Assembly: GCA_030831375.1 (NCBI GenBank)
Contig: JAURLF010000235.1
Span: 1 to 5,792, forward strand
Origin: Gaiellales bacterium
Lineage (GTDB): Bacteria; Actinomycetota; Thermoleophilia; Gaiellales; F1-60-MAGs149
Length of the DNA: 5,792 bases
Direction of reading: 5' to 3'
Below are positions 4,995 to 5,792 of this stretch, one piece after another. How positions within the stretch are numbered: the stretch's first letter is position 1; each line of letters begins with the position of its first letter. A model generated the notes under the pieces. It was not told the origin of the DNA, ran no database searches, and worked only from the letters and a program-made list of their open reading frames with translations. The position numbers and the translations under genes were made by a program.

Positions 4995-5792
4995 CGCCGC
5001 GGCTGACCCTCGGCACCGCCGGGCACGTCGACCACGGCAAGACGCGGCTCGTGCGCGCGCTGACGGGCACCGACACGGACCGCCTGGAGGAGGAGCGCCG
5101 GCGCGGCATCTCGATCGTGCTCGGCTACGCGGCGCTGGAGCTGCCGGACGGCGCCCGCCTCAGCGTCGTCGACGTGCCGGGCCACGAGCGCTTCGTGCGC
5201 ACGATGGTCGGCGGCGCGACCGGCATCGACCTCGCGCTCCTCTGCGTGGCGGCCGACGACGGCGTGATGCCGCAGACGGCGGAGCACCTCGCGATCCTCG
5301 GGCTGCTCGGGGTCGAGCGCGGCGTCGTCGCCCTCACGAAGGCCGACCTCGTCGACGCGGCGCGCCTCGAGGCGGCCACCGCCGAGGTGCGCGGCGCCCT
5401 CGCCGCGTCGCCCCTCGCCGACGCCGCGATCGTGCCCGTCTCGGCGCAGGCGGGCACGGGGCTCGACGCGCTCGTCGCGGCGATCGCCGCGGAGGCGGCG
5501 CGCGCCGCACCCCGCCCCGCCGCGGGCCGCGTGCGGCTGCCCGTCGACCGCGCCTTCGCCCTGACCGGCATCGGCACCATCGTCACGGGCACGCTCTGGT
5601 CGGGCACGCTCGCCGTCGGCGACCAGGTGCGGATCGAGCCGGGCGGCGCGACGGCGCGGGTGCGCTCGCTCGAGGTGCACGGCGGCGCCGTCGGGTCCGC
5701 CGCGGCGGGCAGCCGCGTCGCCGCCGCCCTCGTCGGCGTGGAGCGCGCCGACGCGCCGCCCGGCGCCGTCGTCTGGACCGGCCCGCCGGCCC
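4991..5792 (+). CDS. selB: Selenocysteine-specific elongation factor SelB, N-terminal part
   Basis: GTPase that brings Sec-tRNA(Sec) to the ribosome at UGA codons marked by a SECIS hairpin. The window holds 267 residues: the whole G domain and much of the beta-barrel domain II. The C-terminal winged-helix SECIS-binding domain is beyond the end (full proteins are about 580-630 residues). The G domain shows G1 GTAGHVDHGKT (8-18), G3 DVPGHE (61-66), G4 TKAD (116-119) and the G5-like block VPVSAQAGTG. LTGTDTDRLEEER (24-36) is typical of SelB, not EF-Tu. The G2 region reads RGISIVLGYA (38-47), where E. coli has RGMTIDLGYA. Domain II begins around VRLPVDRAFALTGIGTIVTGTLWSG. The ATG lies inside the selA stop (ATGA) and has no Shine-Dalgarno, so translation probably depends on ribosomes finishing selA. 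The reading frame is open to the window end. Confidence 0.96.
   Translation, partial: MTPRLTLGTAGHVDHGKTRLVRALTGTDTDRLEEERRRGISIVLGYAALELPDGARLSVVDVPGHERFVRTMVGGATGIDLALLCVAADDGVMPQTAEHLAILGLLGVERGVVALTKADLVDAARLEAATAEVRGALAASPLADAAIVPVSAQAGTGLDALVAAIAAEAARAAPRPAAGRVRLPVDRAFALTGIGTIVTGTLWSGTLAVGDQVRIEPGGATARVRSLEVHGGAVGSAAAGSRVAAALVGVERADAPPGAVVWTGPPA

Noticed and set aside
4265..5680. A 471-residue minus-strand frame opposite selA and selB
   Set aside because: Antisense to two well-recognised genes, and its composition is a GC artefact.
1..5792. Mobile element, CRISPR array, toxin-antitoxin or phage genes
   Set aside because: I saw no transposase, direct-repeat array, attachment site or small gene pair. 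All six genes are housekeeping or metabolic, and composition looks uniform by eye.

Overview
The window is very GC-rich, non-repetitive and densely coded: six protein genes, about 200 intergenic bases, and no mobile element, RNA gene or CRISPR array that I can see. GC content, heavy use of GTG starts, TANNNT boxes a few bases ahead of start codons, and a SelB and acyl-CoA mutase of actinobacterial flavour suggest a high-GC member of the Actinomycetota. A deep lineage such as Thermoleophilia is possible. The phylum is an inference; no taxonomic marker is present.

Layout, left to right. (1) 1-2170, minus strand: a two-gene operon read right to left. First comes the catalytic subunit of a B12-dependent methylmalonyl-CoA-type mutase (2170-611), then the biotin-dependent carboxyltransferase subunit of propionyl-CoA carboxylase (558 to beyond base 1, C-terminus missing). 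Together they belong to the propionyl-CoA / methylmalonyl-CoA / succinyl-CoA route. (2) 2171-2223: a 53-bp divergent promoter region. (3) 2224-2883, plus strand: a single-chain MoaD-MoaE fusion, both subunits of molybdopterin synthase. (4) 2884-2902: a 19-bp convergent gap with a small GC hairpin. (5) 2903-3571, minus strand: a glutathione S-transferase-like protein with Ser where the bacterial beta class has its catalytic Cys. (6) 3572-3650: a second divergent promoter region, with a perfect 17-bp dyad. (7) 3651 to window end, plus strand: selA and selB overlapping at ATGA, with selB cut off by the window end.

Functional reading. The left operon handles propionyl-CoA carbon. The molybdopterin synthase and the selenocysteine machinery (SelA makes Sec-tRNA, SelB delivers it at UGA) are both needed by molybdenum selenoenzymes such as formate dehydrogenase, so their proximity is suggestive, although no selenoprotein gene is visible here. 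The most notable points are the internal Gly-Gly of the MoaD-MoaE fusion, which must be freed to work; the apparently leaderless promoters of the first genes of units, against a clear Shine-Dalgarno for the internal gene pccB; and a dyad filling the -35/-10 spacer of the selAB promoter. Nothing here is clearly a new system; the regulatory observations are the most open.
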